Shown: positions 8,369-17,434 of the stretch, one piece after another
Layout of the letters: the number at the start of each line of letters is the position of its first letter
Position numbering within the stretch: the first letter of the stretch is position 1
Assembly: GCA_027943745.1 (NCBI GenBank)
Contig: AP025763.1
Span: 868,001 to 932,000 of the forward strand
Length of the DNA stretch: 64,000 nucleotides
DNA from: Neptuniibacter victor
Lineage (GTDB): Bacteria; Pseudomonadota; Gammaproteobacteria; Pseudomonadales; Balneatricaceae
Reading direction: 5' to 3'
Notes under the pieces: model-generated
What the model was told of the DNA's origin: nothing
Database searches by the model: none
The model's input: only the letters and a program-made list of their open reading frames with translations
Position numbers and translations under genes: made by a program

Positions 8369-10978
8369 ATGACCGATCTGCACGAAGCGTTACGCGATGA
8401 TGTTCGAATGCTAGGTACGAGCTTAGGTGAGACCATTAAATCTCATTTAGGTGAAGAGCTATTCGCTAAAATTGAAACAGTACGACAGTTAGCGAAGGCG
8501 GGGCGAAATGAAGCGCAGCCGGAGCATGAAGAGTTGCTACAAGCACTGCATGATTTGAGTGAAGACGATGTACTTCCTTTATCACGTGCTTTTACCCAGT
8601 TTTTGAACTTAGCCAATATAGCGGAAGAGCATCACCGTGTACGTCGTCATCTAGAAGTGACAGATGTCTGTACTCCTGATTCTCTCTGCACCTTATTTGC
8701 TCAACTGCGCCAGAAAGGCTTTTCTCCGCAGAAAGTGGCAGAAACGTTGAGCAAAACGCAAATTGATCTTGTTCTTACGGCTCACCCAACCGAAGTTAAT
8801 CGCCGCACATTAATTCAAAAATATGATGATATTGCTGATTGCCTGCGTCGTTTAGATCGAGGAGAGGAGAATGCTCAATTACGTTTAGATGAGCTCATTC
8901 GTCAGATTTGGCATACCGATGAAATACGCCAGCAACGTCCTACGCCTGTAGATGAGGCTAAATGGGGGTTCGCTGTTATTGAAAACTCCCTTTGGACAGC
9001 CGTTCCAAAGTTCCTACGCCGACTAGATGCCCAACTGCATGAAACATTAGGTGAAAATCTTCCATTGGATTGCTCTCCTATCCGGTTTGCATCATGGATG
9101 GGAGGAGACAGAGACGGTAATCCAAATGTTACGGCGAAAGTCACATCGGAGGTCTTACTATTATCTCGATGGATGGCTGCAGATCTGTATCTGAATGATA
9201 TCGATGCTCTGCGAGCTGAGTTATCTATGTCTCAAGCAAGTAAAGAGTTGCGAGAGCGCGTCGGTGAATGTTCGGAACCGTACAGGAAACTCTTAGGTGA
9301 TGTCCGTGAAAAGCTTGTAGCAACCAAAAATTGGGTAGCTCGACAGCTCAGCGGTAAAGCTGAACAGGATGATGAAGTATTAGTTCGAGAAGATGAGCTG
9401 TTAGCGCCGTTGATGCTTTGCTACCGCTCACTCCAAGAATGCGGCATGGGTATTATTGCTGAAAGCGCATTGGAAGATATCATTCGCCGTATTTCATGTT
9501 TCGGCCTCACTTTAGTTAAGCTTGATATTCGCCAGAGCTCAGATCGTCATGCACAAGTATTTGAAGAGTTATCACAGTTTTATGGGCTCGGTTCCTATAA
9601 TGGATGGAGTGAAGAGGGGCGGCAGAGCTTTCTTCTAAAAGAGCTACAGAGCCGTCGCCCGTTACTGCCTAATGATTGGGTTCCATCAGCAGAGGTCCAA
9701 GAGGTACTGGATACATGCCAAGAGGTGGCAACGGCGGATAAAAATGCATTGGGCTCTTATGTCATCTCAATGGCGAGCCAGCCATCGGATGTGTTGGCGG
9801 TTATTTTACTGCTGCGCGAAATGGGTATTAGCCATAATATGCGCGTTGTGCCGCTGTTCGAAACCTTATCGGATTTAGATAGTGCGCGTGATTGCATCGA
9901 TGCTTTATTAAATGTCGATTGGTACAAAGCGTATACTGAGGGTCATCAGGAGGTAATGATAGGCTACTCTGACTCCTCCAAAGATGCAGGCCAACTTGCT
10001 GCTGCTTGGGGACAGTTTAAAGCGCAAGAAGCGTTGACGCAGTTATGCAAAGATCATGGCGTTCATCTGACGTTGTTTCATGGTCGTGGTGGTACGGTAG
10101 GACGGGGCGGTGGTCCAAGCCATACGGCTATTTTAGCTCAGCCACCTGGTTCTGTAGATCATAGTCTGCGTTTAACTGAGCAGGGTGAGATGATCCGCTT
10201 TAAATACGGAATGCCTGATTTAGCTGTGCGTAATTTGGAGTTATGCACAGGTGCGGTATTAGAAGCAACGCTAAACCCAGCTCCGGGGCCTGAGAAAGCA
10301 TGGCGAGAGCAGATGGATGTGATGGCGCAGCGTGGTTTAGCTGAGTACCGAGCGATAGTGCGTGAGGACTCTATGTTTGTACCTTACTTCCGAGCAGCGA
10401 CGCCAGAGCAGGAGTTGGCAAAATTGCCATTGGGTTCTCGTCCAGCTAAACGTAAGCAAGATGGCGGCGTCGAAAGTTTGCGTGCTATTCCTTGGATTTT
10501 TGCTTGGACACAAATTCGTTTAATGCTCCCTGCGTGGTTGGGCAGTGATAAAGCATTAGAGGAGGCGATGAATAATAGCAGTGCTGAACTCGTTAAACAG
10601 ATGTATCAGCAATGGCCTTTTTTCCGCTCGACCATCGATATGTTGGAGATGGTATTAGCTAAAAGTGATACTAATATCTCTGCTTATTATGATGAGCGAC
10701 TGGTATCCCAAGAGTTACGTATCTTAGGTTCAAGCTTAAGAGGGCGCTTGCTGAATATTGTGTCGATTATCAATAGTATTAAAGGACAGGATTCATTACT
10801 GCATAGTAGTCCTGTGATCAGACAGTCGATCGATGTACGTAACCCTTATATAGATCCTTTGCATTTTTTGCAGGCTGAGCTGTTGAATCGTGATCGCAAC
10901 CAACCAGATCAGCGTTTAGAGCAAGCGTTGATGGTGACTATGGCGGGAATTTCAGCGGGGATGCGAAATACTGGTTGA
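8369..10978 (+). CDS. ppc: Phosphoenolpyruvate carboxylase
   Basis: An 869-residue enzyme, normal length for bacterial Ppc, forming oxaloacetate from PEP and bicarbonate to refill the TCA cycle. Visible signatures are 'VLTAHPTEVNRRT' with the catalytic histidine, 'MGGDRDGNPNVT', 'MIGYSDSSKDAG' and the glycine loop 'FHGRGGTVGRGGGP'. The C-terminus ends in the family's 'ISAGMRNTG'. A strong ribosome binding site (AGGAGGGG) precedes the ATG. Expected activation by acetyl-CoA and inhibition by aspartate are family knowledge, not read from the sequence. Confidence 0.98.
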   Translation: MTDLHEALRDDVRMLGTSLGETIKSHLGEELFAKIETVRQLAKAGRNEAQPEHEELLQALHDLSEDDVLPLSRAFTQFLNLANIAEEHHRVRRHLEVTDVCTPDSLCTLFAQLRQKGFSPQKVAETLSKTQIDLVLTAHPTEVNRRTLIQKYDDIADCLRRLDRGEENAQLRLDELIRQIWHTDEIRQQRPTPVDEAKWGFAVIENSLWTAVPKFLRRLDAQLHETLGENLPLDCSPIRFASWMGGDRDGNPNVTAKVTSEVLLLSRWMAADLYLNDIDALRAELSMSQASKELRERVGECSEPYRKLLGDVREKLVATKNWVARQLSGKAEQDDEVLVREDELLAPLMLCYRSLQECGMGIIAESALEDIIRRISCFGLTLVKLDIRQSSDRHAQVFEELSQFYGLGSYNGWSEEGRQSFLLKELQSRRPLLPNDWVPSAEVQEVLDTCQEVATADKNALGSYVISMASQPSDVLAVILLLREMGISHNMRVVPLFETLSDLDSARDCIDALLNVDWYKAYTEGHQEVMIGYSDSSKDAGQLAAAWGQFKAQEALTQLCKDHGVHLTLFHGRGGTVGRGGGPSHTAILAQPPGSVDHSLRLTEQGEMIRFKYGMPDLAVRNLELCTGAVLEATLNPAPGPEKAWREQMDVMAQRGLAEYRAIVREDSMFVPYFRAATPEQELAKLPLGSRPAKRKQDGGVESLRAIPWIFAWTQIRLMLPAWLGSDKALEEAMNNSSAELVKQMYQQWPFFRSTIDMLEMVLAKSDTNISAYYDERLVSQELRILGSSLRGRLLNIVSIINSIKGQDSLLHSSPVIRQSIDVRNPYIDPLHFLQAELLNRDRNQPDQRLEQALMVTMAGISAGMRNTG

Positions 10979-11037
10979 TCATGTACAGTAGCTGGCGGCA
11001 TATAATCGACCGAATATTGGTTATATGCCTAAGGTCT

Positions 11038-11043
11038 TATAAT
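11038..11043 (+). promoter_or_regulatory. Consensus -10 hexamer for the candidate small RNA
   Basis: A perfect TATAAT, with only a weak -35 (TTGGTT at 11017-11022, 15-bp spacer). A second TATAAT is at 11001-11006. Start of transcription near 11050 would give an RNA of about 120 nt ending at the terminator near 11170. Confidence 0.4.
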
Positions 11044-11047
11044 CTAG

Positions 11048-11170
11048 CGTTTTATACTTGATTAGCGGGTTATTGTAGTCCTATCGCCGGACTTTAGTTC
11101 AGGGTCGGTAGTGCTAATGTCGAATTGTTCGATACCAGATGCATGGTATTGTCCGGCATTAGCGTTTTTT
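11048..11170 (+). ncRNA. Candidate small RNA in the ppc-adk gap
   Basis: The 288-bp ppc-adk gap holds a TATAAT at 11038, then a non-coding stretch, then a long stem: GCTAATGTCG (11113-11122) pairs with CGGCATTAGC, an inner ATACCA/TGGTAT stem caps it, and GTTTTTT follows at 11164-11170. The layout fits a free-standing RNA of about 120 nt, but it could equally be the 3' end of ppc or an attenuated adk leader. I do not recognise a known RNA family. Confidence 0.35.
11113..11170 (+). terminator. Strong intrinsic terminator between ppc and adk
   Basis: A 10-bp outer stem (one G-T pair) plus a 6-bp inner stem, followed by six T residues. It lies 135 bp after the ppc stop and about 95 bp before adk. 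Confidence 0.75.
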
Positions 11171-11206
11171 ACAGAATAATAATTTCACGTTTTCGATCTT
11201 CCATGA

Positions 11207-11926
<720 letters not shown>

Positions 11927-11951
11927 TCTGCTGATCTGATCGTTTTAAAAA

Positions 11952-11979
11952 ACCGTATCTGAAGAGGTACGGTTTTTTT
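11952..11979 (+). terminator. Terminator of adk
   Basis: ACCGTA and TACGGT arms with a 10-nt loop followed by TTTTTT. Confidence 0.88.
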
Positions 11980-12061
11980 ATGCCTGCAATTTACAATGCC
12001 TATGGGCTTTTGCTGATAGTTTCGGGATAATCTCCGGTCTATGTAGAAGGAATGTTATTGA

Positions 12062-13072
12062 ATGAGTCAACCAGGAAAAACAGCGGTCGTATTAGTTAAC
12101 CTTGGTACACCCGACAAAGCAGAGCCTAGTGCTGTACGGCGTTATTTAAAAGAATTTCTTTCTGATCAACGGGTTGTAGAAGGCAAAGGGTTACGCCGTC
12201 TGTTATGGCTTTCCGTGCTGAATGGCATCATTTTAAATGTTCGTCCTAAAAAAGTGGCCAAAGCCTACGCCAGTATTTGGGAAGATGATTCCCCAATGCG
12301 CAAAATATTGGATAAGCAGGTAGCGGAGCTGCATCTGCTATTACAGAAACAGTATGGGGACCATGCTCCTGAAGTCTTTTCTGCAATGACTTATGGCAAG
12401 CCAGGTTTGACCCAGCGCTTGGAAAAGTTATCTGAGAGTGGGTATAAAAAAGTTTTGTTAGTGCCGATGTATCCTCAATACTCAGCGACAACAACCGCAC
12501 CTATCTATGATTTAGCTGCTAAGTATCAATTGAAACAGCGCTGTGTTCTCGATATTCGTATAGTAAATTCTTACTATGACCATCCCGCTTATATTTCTGC
12601 ATTAGCCGATCATATAGAGGTATTTAAACGTGAGAAGGGTAGCGCAGATAAATTAATCTTGTCTTACCATGGCATCCCAAAAGAGTATGCAGATAAAGGG
12701 GACCCTTATCCGGATCAATGTCACCAAACATCAGCGTTGTTGGCTGAAAAAATGGGTTTGGCCGACAGCGAATGGATGACAACATTTCAATCCCGTTTTG
12801 GCCCCGCGCAGTGGATGCAGCCTTATACGGACAAAACCTTAGAGGCCTTGCCGGCTAAAGGGGTTAAAGCATTGCATATTACTTGCCCAGCTTTCTCTGC
12901 TGATTGTTTAGAAACGTTAGAAGAGATAGCGATAGAGAATAGAGATGTATTTTTAGAAGCAGGTGGTGAGCGCTATGATTATATATCTGCGTTGAATGCA
13001 CAGAGTGGTTTTATTGATCTACTGGCTACTTTGGTGAAAGAGCAGGCCGGTGACTGGGTTGGGGAACGTTAA
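12062..13072 (+). CDS. hemH: Ferrochelatase
   Basis: A 336-residue enzyme inserting Fe2+ into protoporphyrin IX, the last step of heme synthesis. The opening 'TAVVLVNLGTPDKAE', the central 'LILSYHGIPKEYADKGDPY' with the metal-binding histidine, and 'ITCPAFSADCLETLEEI' with the catalytic glutamate region are the expected family signatures. It is cytoplasmic or peripheral on the inner membrane. rlmB follows after 2 bp and is probably cotranscribed. Confidence 0.97.
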   Translation: MSQPGKTAVVLVNLGTPDKAEPSAVRRYLKEFLSDQRVVEGKGLRRLLWLSVLNGIILNVRPKKVAKAYASIWEDDSPMRKILDKQVAELHLLLQKQYGDHAPEVFSAMTYGKPGLTQRLEKLSESGYKKVLLVPMYPQYSATTTAPIYDLAAKYQLKQRCVLDIRIVNSYYDHPAYISALADHIEVFKREKGSADKLILSYHGIPKEYADKGDPYPDQCHQTSALLAEKMGLADSEWMTTFQSRFGPAQWMQPYTDKTLEALPAKGVKALHITCPAFSADCLETLEEIAIENRDVFLEAGGERYDYISALNAQSGFIDLLATLVKEQAGDWVGER

Positions 13073-13074
13073 AT

Positions 13075-13812
13075 ATGCAGTATGAACATCTATTTGGTAT
13101 CCATGCGATTAATACTGTTTTAAAGCGTGATCCTAAACGCGTGCAGAGAATATTGATTCTCAAAGGCCGCAATGATGAACGGATGCAGGGTCTATTTGAA
13201 ACGGCGATGAGCCACAAAATTCAGGTGGAACAGGTCACTAAACGTGAGCTTGAAGGCCTTGTTGAAGGTGGTGTTCATCAAGGGGTGGTTGCGTTCTGTA
13301 AACCTATACCGACCCGTAATGAAAAATATTTAGAGCAATTACTAGATAGCTTAGACGAGCCTCCATTTTTACTGGTGCTTGATGGTGTGACAGACCCTCA
13401 TAACTTGGGTGCCTGCTTACGTACCGCTGATGCTGCAGGTGTGCAAGCGGTCATTGCGCCTAAAGACAAATCTGCTCCTTTAAATGCTACAGCAGCAAAA
13501 GTAGCTTGCGGTGCCGCTGAAGCGATCCCTTATATTTTGGTGACAAACCTTGCGCGAACACTTAAAAGTTTACAGCAGCGCGGTATCTGGACGACAGGTA
13601 CAGCAGGTGAGACTGATCTAGATGTTTATCAAGCAAATTTGAGTGGTCCTATGGCGCTTATTATGGGGGCTGAGGGACAAGGAATGCGCCGATTAACCCG
13701 GGAACATTGTGATCAATTGGTTAAAATACCAATGGCTGGCGAAGTGAGTAGCTTAAATGTTTCCGTAGCTACAGGTATTTGCTTGTTTGAAGCAGTACGA
13801 CAGCGAGTTTAG
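13075..13812 (+). CDS. rlmB: 23S rRNA (guanosine-2'-O-)-methyltransferase RlmB
   Basis: A 245-residue SPOUT-class methyltransferase that methylates G2251 of 23S rRNA with SAM. The N-terminal substrate-binding part begins 'LFGIHAINTVL'. The knot domain shows 'LDGVTDPHNLGACLRTADAAG', 'GAEGQGMRRLTREHCD' and 'IPMAGEVSSLNVSVATGI', all diagnostic for the TrmH/RlmB family. The start is 2 bp after hemH, suggesting translational coupling. Confidence 0.95.
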   Translation: MQYEHLFGIHAINTVLKRDPKRVQRILILKGRNDERMQGLFETAMSHKIQVEQVTKRELEGLVEGGVHQGVVAFCKPIPTRNEKYLEQLLDSLDEPPFLLVLDGVTDPHNLGACLRTADAAGVQAVIAPKDKSAPLNATAAKVACGAAEAIPYILVTNLARTLKSLQQRGIWTTGTAGETDLDVYQANLSGPMALIMGAEGQGMRRLTREHCDQLVKIPMAGEVSSLNVSVATGICLFEAVRQRV

Positions 13813-13871
13813 CAGTGCCCCAATCAATCCTATGAACTTGTATGTTATTGACGATGTATGAGTTTTTCAAG

Positions 13872-13910
13872 GCGATGAGATCTGGTGTTTAATCCAACTC
13901 ATCGCTTTTG
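13872..13910 (+). terminator. Terminator of hemH-rlmB
   Basis: GCGATGAG (13872-13879) pairs with CTCATCGC (13899-13906), followed by TTTT. Confidence 0.75.
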
Positions 13911-13929
13911 TTGTTAATGAGAGTACCTA

Positions 13930-15174
13930 ATGTTTACTGATATCGCATTGCATCCTGAACTTGAAAGTAACATAGCAGCCTCAGGTTATCTGGAGGCAAC
14001 GGAGGTGCAGCAACGCGCTGTGCCATTGTTACTGGAAGGGCAAGACCTGCTGGTAAGTGCCCCGACGGGGAGCGGTAAAACAGCGGCGTACCTTATACCT
14101 ATTATTCAGAGCATGGTGGGTGAAAGCTCACCTAAAAAGCAGCCCCGTGCGTTAGTGCTTGTGCCAGTTAGGGAGTTGTCTGAACAGATAACACGCCAGT
14201 TTGAAAAATTAACCGCTTCGTTAGAATTGAAGGCGGTATCGTTGGTGGGTGGGCAAGACTTTAAAGTTCAAGAGAGGAAGTTAGCGTCAGCTGATATTGT
14301 TATCGCTACCCCTGGTCGATTACTTCCCCATATAGAGAACGGCTCTATAGAATTTGATAGTTTGGACTTTCTTGTTCTGGATGAAGCTGATCGAATGCTT
14401 GAAACAGGTTTTAAAGATAGCCTCGATCAGATCATCACGTTATGTCCCGACGCTCGTCAAACATTATTGATCTCTGCAACCTTGCCAACGGCTATTCGCT
14501 CAATGGCGGGGGATATCTTAGATCAAGCGGAATGGATTCAGGTGGGGCAGAAGCGTGAAGCGGCGGATACGATCACACAGTATTTAACGTTATCAGATGA
14601 TGTTGCCCATAAAGATAAGCAGCTGGTTTGGTTGTTACAAAATGAAAGCTATAACAAAGCAATTGTTTTTTGTAACAGTAAAACCTTAGCAAAGCGCTTA
14701 GATGGCTACCTTCGTTACCATAAACTTAAAGCCGCTTTATTGCATGGTGACGTACAGCAAAAGGGCCGTTTTGCAACGATTGAGGGTTTTCATAAAGGAA
14801 CGACTAATGTCTTAGTGACCACCGACTTAGCTTCTCGAGGGTTAGATGTAGATGGCGTTGATCTGGTTATAAATTTCGAGATGCCACGTAAAGGTGATAT
14901 TTATTTGCACCGAGTGGGTCGTACTGGGCGGGCAGGCCTTGAAGGAAGTGCTATTTCGCTTGTCGATGCGAGCGAATGGAATTTAATGTCTTCAATTGAA
15001 CGTTATATAAAAACGCGTTTTCGCCGTAAACTGATCGAAGGGCTGGTTGGCAACTACAAAGGTCCTAAAAAGCTGAAAGCATCCGGTAAAGCAGCAGGTG
15101 TTAAAAAACGTAAAAAGGATGCTCAGAATAAAAAAGGCGCTAAGAAAAAAGCGCCTCGTAAAGCGAAAAGTTAG
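13930..15174 (+). CDS. DEAD-box ATP-dependent RNA helicase (SrmB-like)
   Basis: A 414-residue helicase. RecA-like domain 1 shows 'APTGSGKT' (Walker A), 'TPGRL', 'DEAD' and 'SAT'; domain 2 shows 'TTDLASRGLDV' and 'HRVGRTGR'. Motif Ia reads PVREL in place of the usual PTREL. The C-terminal 40 residues are Lys-rich and disordered, a typical RNA-binding tail. The overall layout is closest to SrmB, a ribosome 50S assembly helicase, but RhlE-type assignment cannot be excluded. It is convergent with the YCII gene, stop codons 2 bp apart. Confidence 0.9.
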   Translation: MFTDIALHPELESNIAASGYLEATEVQQRAVPLLLEGQDLLVSAPTGSGKTAAYLIPIIQSMVGESSPKKQPRALVLVPVRELSEQITRQFEKLTASLELKAVSLVGGQDFKVQERKLASADIVIATPGRLLPHIENGSIEFDSLDFLVLDEADRMLETGFKDSLDQIITLCPDARQTLLISATLPTAIRSMAGDILDQAEWIQVGQKREAADTITQYLTLSDDVAHKDKQLVWLLQNESYNKAIVFCNSKTLAKRLDGYLRYHKLKAALLHGDVQQKGRFATIEGFHKGTTNVLVTTDLASRGLDVDGVDLVINFEMPRKGDIYLHRVGRTGRAGLEGSAISLVDASEWNLMSSIERYIKTRFRRKLIEGLVGNYKGPKKLKASGKAAGVKKRKKDAQNKKGAKKKAPRKAKS

Positions 15175-15176
15175 CC

Positions 15177-15500
15177 CTATTTAGGCGGGGGCATATCAAC
15201 AATTTCTGATACCTCTAATTGCCCTCCGATCTCTAAAAAAGGGCACCTCTTGGCAACATTCACAGCGGCTTCTAACGAATCCGCTGTGATCAGTGTAAAC
15301 CCCGACATATTTGTCGCACTTTCTTCCGTCACCGAACCATCTGGATTAACCAGCACGCTTTGCTTGAGTGAGTTAGCGGGGCTTAAGGCCGAGTCACCTA
15401 GTGCTTGTAACCAAGACATATATTTAGCAAAGTGCGCTTTTCCCTCTTCAGCTGTCGACGGCTGATTGCCACCAATATAGGTCAACATATATTTTGGCAT
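15177..15500 (-). CDS. YCII/DGPF-domain protein
   Basis: A 107-residue single-domain protein with the ferredoxin-like YCII fold pattern: 'YMLTYIGG', a 'W...LGDSAL' helix and 'GFTLITADSLEAAVNVAKRCPFLEIGGQLEV'. Family members are small dimers, often paired with ECF sigma factors. Here there is none, so the role is unknown. It converges on the helicase gene. Confidence 0.8.
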   Translation of the reverse strand: MPKYMLTYIGGNQPSTAEEGKAHFAKYMSWLQALGDSALSPANSLKQSVLVNPDGSVTEESATNMSGFTLITADSLEAAVNVAKRCPFLEIGGQLEVSEIVDMPPPK

Positions 15501-15892
15501 GATCTTTCCCTTCCGTAAGTTGTAGGCTAAATGTAGTTGATTGTTTATGAAATGCTAGTCCTAGTCTTTGGTTTAAGGCGCAGTATTATTTTTAAGTATT
15601 AGGCGGTAGCAGCTTTCGTATATAGAGGGCTATTAGTCTTCATCCTTACTGTTTGATGAGTAGGGCTATTCTTTTTTATTTGGTGGGCCAGACATCATTG
15701 TTCTATTAGATATTGCTTCAAATCACCTATTTTAATCATTATTAAGGCTTTATTAATAAATAGGTTGTTGATTCACTTTGTAGTTGTGTTAAATATGAAT
15801 ATTCAAACACGGAGTGTTTATTTTGGGTTTTCATTGCTGGATCGCAGTAAGGCCAATTTCTCTGTGGTATTTGTATTCATGGAGGCTCAAGG
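15501..15892. other. Gene-free gap before the lipoprotein operon
   Basis: 392 bp, AT-rich, between a divergently oriented YCII gene and the lipoprotein operon. It presumably holds promoters for both. I see no convincing gene, strong hairpin or repeat; reading frames here lack starts with ribosome binding sites. Confidence 0.6.
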
Positions 15893-17434
15893 ATGCGACT
15901 TGCAAGGATTGTCTGTGCACTGTATTTACTGGTTTTTCTGGCAGGCTGTAGTACTTTTTTTAGCACGTATGATGAAGTTATAAATGTTAAAAGGAGCACA
16001 TTAAATGTAAAAAATGATCCAGTAGCATATGCTAAATTCAAACAAGCGTTTGTTTATCTAGGGGAGGATGTTCTGATTGACGCCTCTGAGAGTATTAGCC
16101 TTTCAGGGCTCCCTTTAAGCTATCGTTGGTGGATCTTAGAAAAACCAGAAGCAAGTAAGGCGGCTTTAACAGTGCCTGATAACATTAATCCCTCTCAAAA
16201 TATGGGCCTTCGCTCCTCTAGGCGCGAAATTTTGTCCACTGCCTCTCCATTATCCCCAAGAGTACGGTTGAAGATTGATCAGCCTGGAGACTATCGTATT
16301 CGTTTGGTTGTTAATGATGGCCAATTTGATAGCTACCCATTTGATTTTTTATATTCTACGAATTTAGAGCATCTCGATCGGGTAAGAATCGTGGCAATGG
16401 GTGATGCCGGCACCGGAAGTCGATCACAACGTTATGTTGGAGATGCTATTGCAGAGGTCTGTAAGGCTCTTTCTTGTGATTTTGTATTGGGTATGGGCGA
16501 TAACATTTATAACGCTGGCCCAAAAAGTGTTAATGATATTCAATTTGAAGAGAAATTTGAGCGTGCTTATACCCGTTTAAGTCTGCCTTTTTTTATGGTG
16601 TTAGGGAATCATGATTCTAGTGGTTTATCGCCAGGCGATGGTGGGTTTAATGCACGAGGTCAGATAGAGGTTGATTATCAAGCTTATAGTGATATTTGGA
16701 CGATGCCGGACCGATATTATGAAATTGCAGCCCCGTTGCAGGGGCAAAAAATAAGGCGCCAGCCTAATCAAAACCCTCAGCCTCTTATTTCATTGTTTGC
16801 TTTAGATTCTACCCCACTAACAAGTGCGCCTGATTTTGTGCCTCGTTACCGAATTGGCTTGTACAGCAAGAACATGGGTAATTGGCTGTCAGCAGGTCTA
16901 CATAATAGTCGTGCTCAGTGGAAGTTTGCATATGCTCATCATCCATATTTATCTAATGGTAAGCATGGGAATGCAGGCAATTATGACTCGGTGGGGGATT
17001 ACGCTGAAAAGCTAAAGAAGTATTTTCCAAAATTAAATAAGTATTTATTTCAGCGGGTTGCTGGCACCTATTATCGTGATTTTTTTGATCAACACATGTG
17101 CGGAAAAGTAGATATGTATCTAGCCGGGCATGACCACAATATGCAATGGCTAGCACCCAATGAGCGCTGTGGTAAAACCCACTTTGTTATTTCAGGAGCA
17201 GGAGCAAAGTCGAACAAGATTAAGCAGGCTAATCGTAATCCTGCTTATTGGCAGTGCAGTGAAACAATAGGGTTCTTTTTGTTCGATATTATCGCCGATC
17301 AAATGACAACGAGTATTTATCGTGTAGACCCTACTACGGGGGAATACGATTTGGCTTATCAAGCGAGATTTAGTCAAAGAGATCCTTTAAAGGTGGATGT
17401 TATTCAGGGAGAGAACTCATGCGCCGCTATCTAA
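15893..17434 (+). CDS. Lipoprotein metallophosphatase (PKD-like domain plus calcineurin/acid-phosphatase-like domain)
   Basis: A 513-residue predicted lipoprotein with lipobox LAGC (Cys19). Residues about 51-150 look like a PKD/Ig fold ('DVLIDASESISLSGLPLSYRW', then 'YRIRLVVNDGQF'). From about 164 the metallophosphatase core begins: GDAG (Asp171), GDNIY (202-206), GNHD (238-241), HHPY and GHDHN. This set resembles tartrate-resistant purple acid phosphatases. It overlaps the next gene by 16 bp. The substrate is unknown; an envelope-facing phosphomonoesterase or diesterase is inferred. Confidence 0.85.
   Translation: MRLARIVCALYLLVFLAGCSTFFSTYDEVINVKRSTLNVKNDPVAYAKFKQAFVYLGEDVLIDASESISLSGLPLSYRWWILEKPEASKAALTVPDNINPSQNMGLRSSRREILSTASPLSPRVRLKIDQPGDYRIRLVVNDGQFDSYPFDFLYSTNLEHLDRVRIVAMGDAGTGSRSQRYVGDAIAEVCKALSCDFVLGMGDNIYNAGPKSVNDIQFEEKFERAYTRLSLPFFMVLGNHDSSGLSPGDGGFNARGQIEVDYQAYSDIWTMPDRYYEIAAPLQGQKIRRQPNQNPQPLISLFALDSTPLTSAPDFVPRYRIGLYSKNMGNWLSAGLHNSRAQWKFAYAHHPYLSNGKHGNAGNYDSVGDYAEKLKKYFPKLNKYLFQRVAGTYYRDFFDQHMCGKVDMYLAGHDHNMQWLAPNERCGKTHFVISGAGAKSNKIKQANRNPAYWQCSETIGFFLFDIIADQMTTSIYRVDPTTGEYDLAYQARFSQRDPLKVDVIQGENSCAAI

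Noticed and set aside
11100-11165. tRNA-like element in the ppc-adk gap
   Set aside because: A TTCGA string is present but no cloverleaf can be formed; the stem is a terminator.
15765-15983. 72-codon frame overlapping the start of the phosphatase lipoprotein
   Set aside because: Different frame from the lipoprotein, no ribosome site, Trp/Phe-rich chance sequence.
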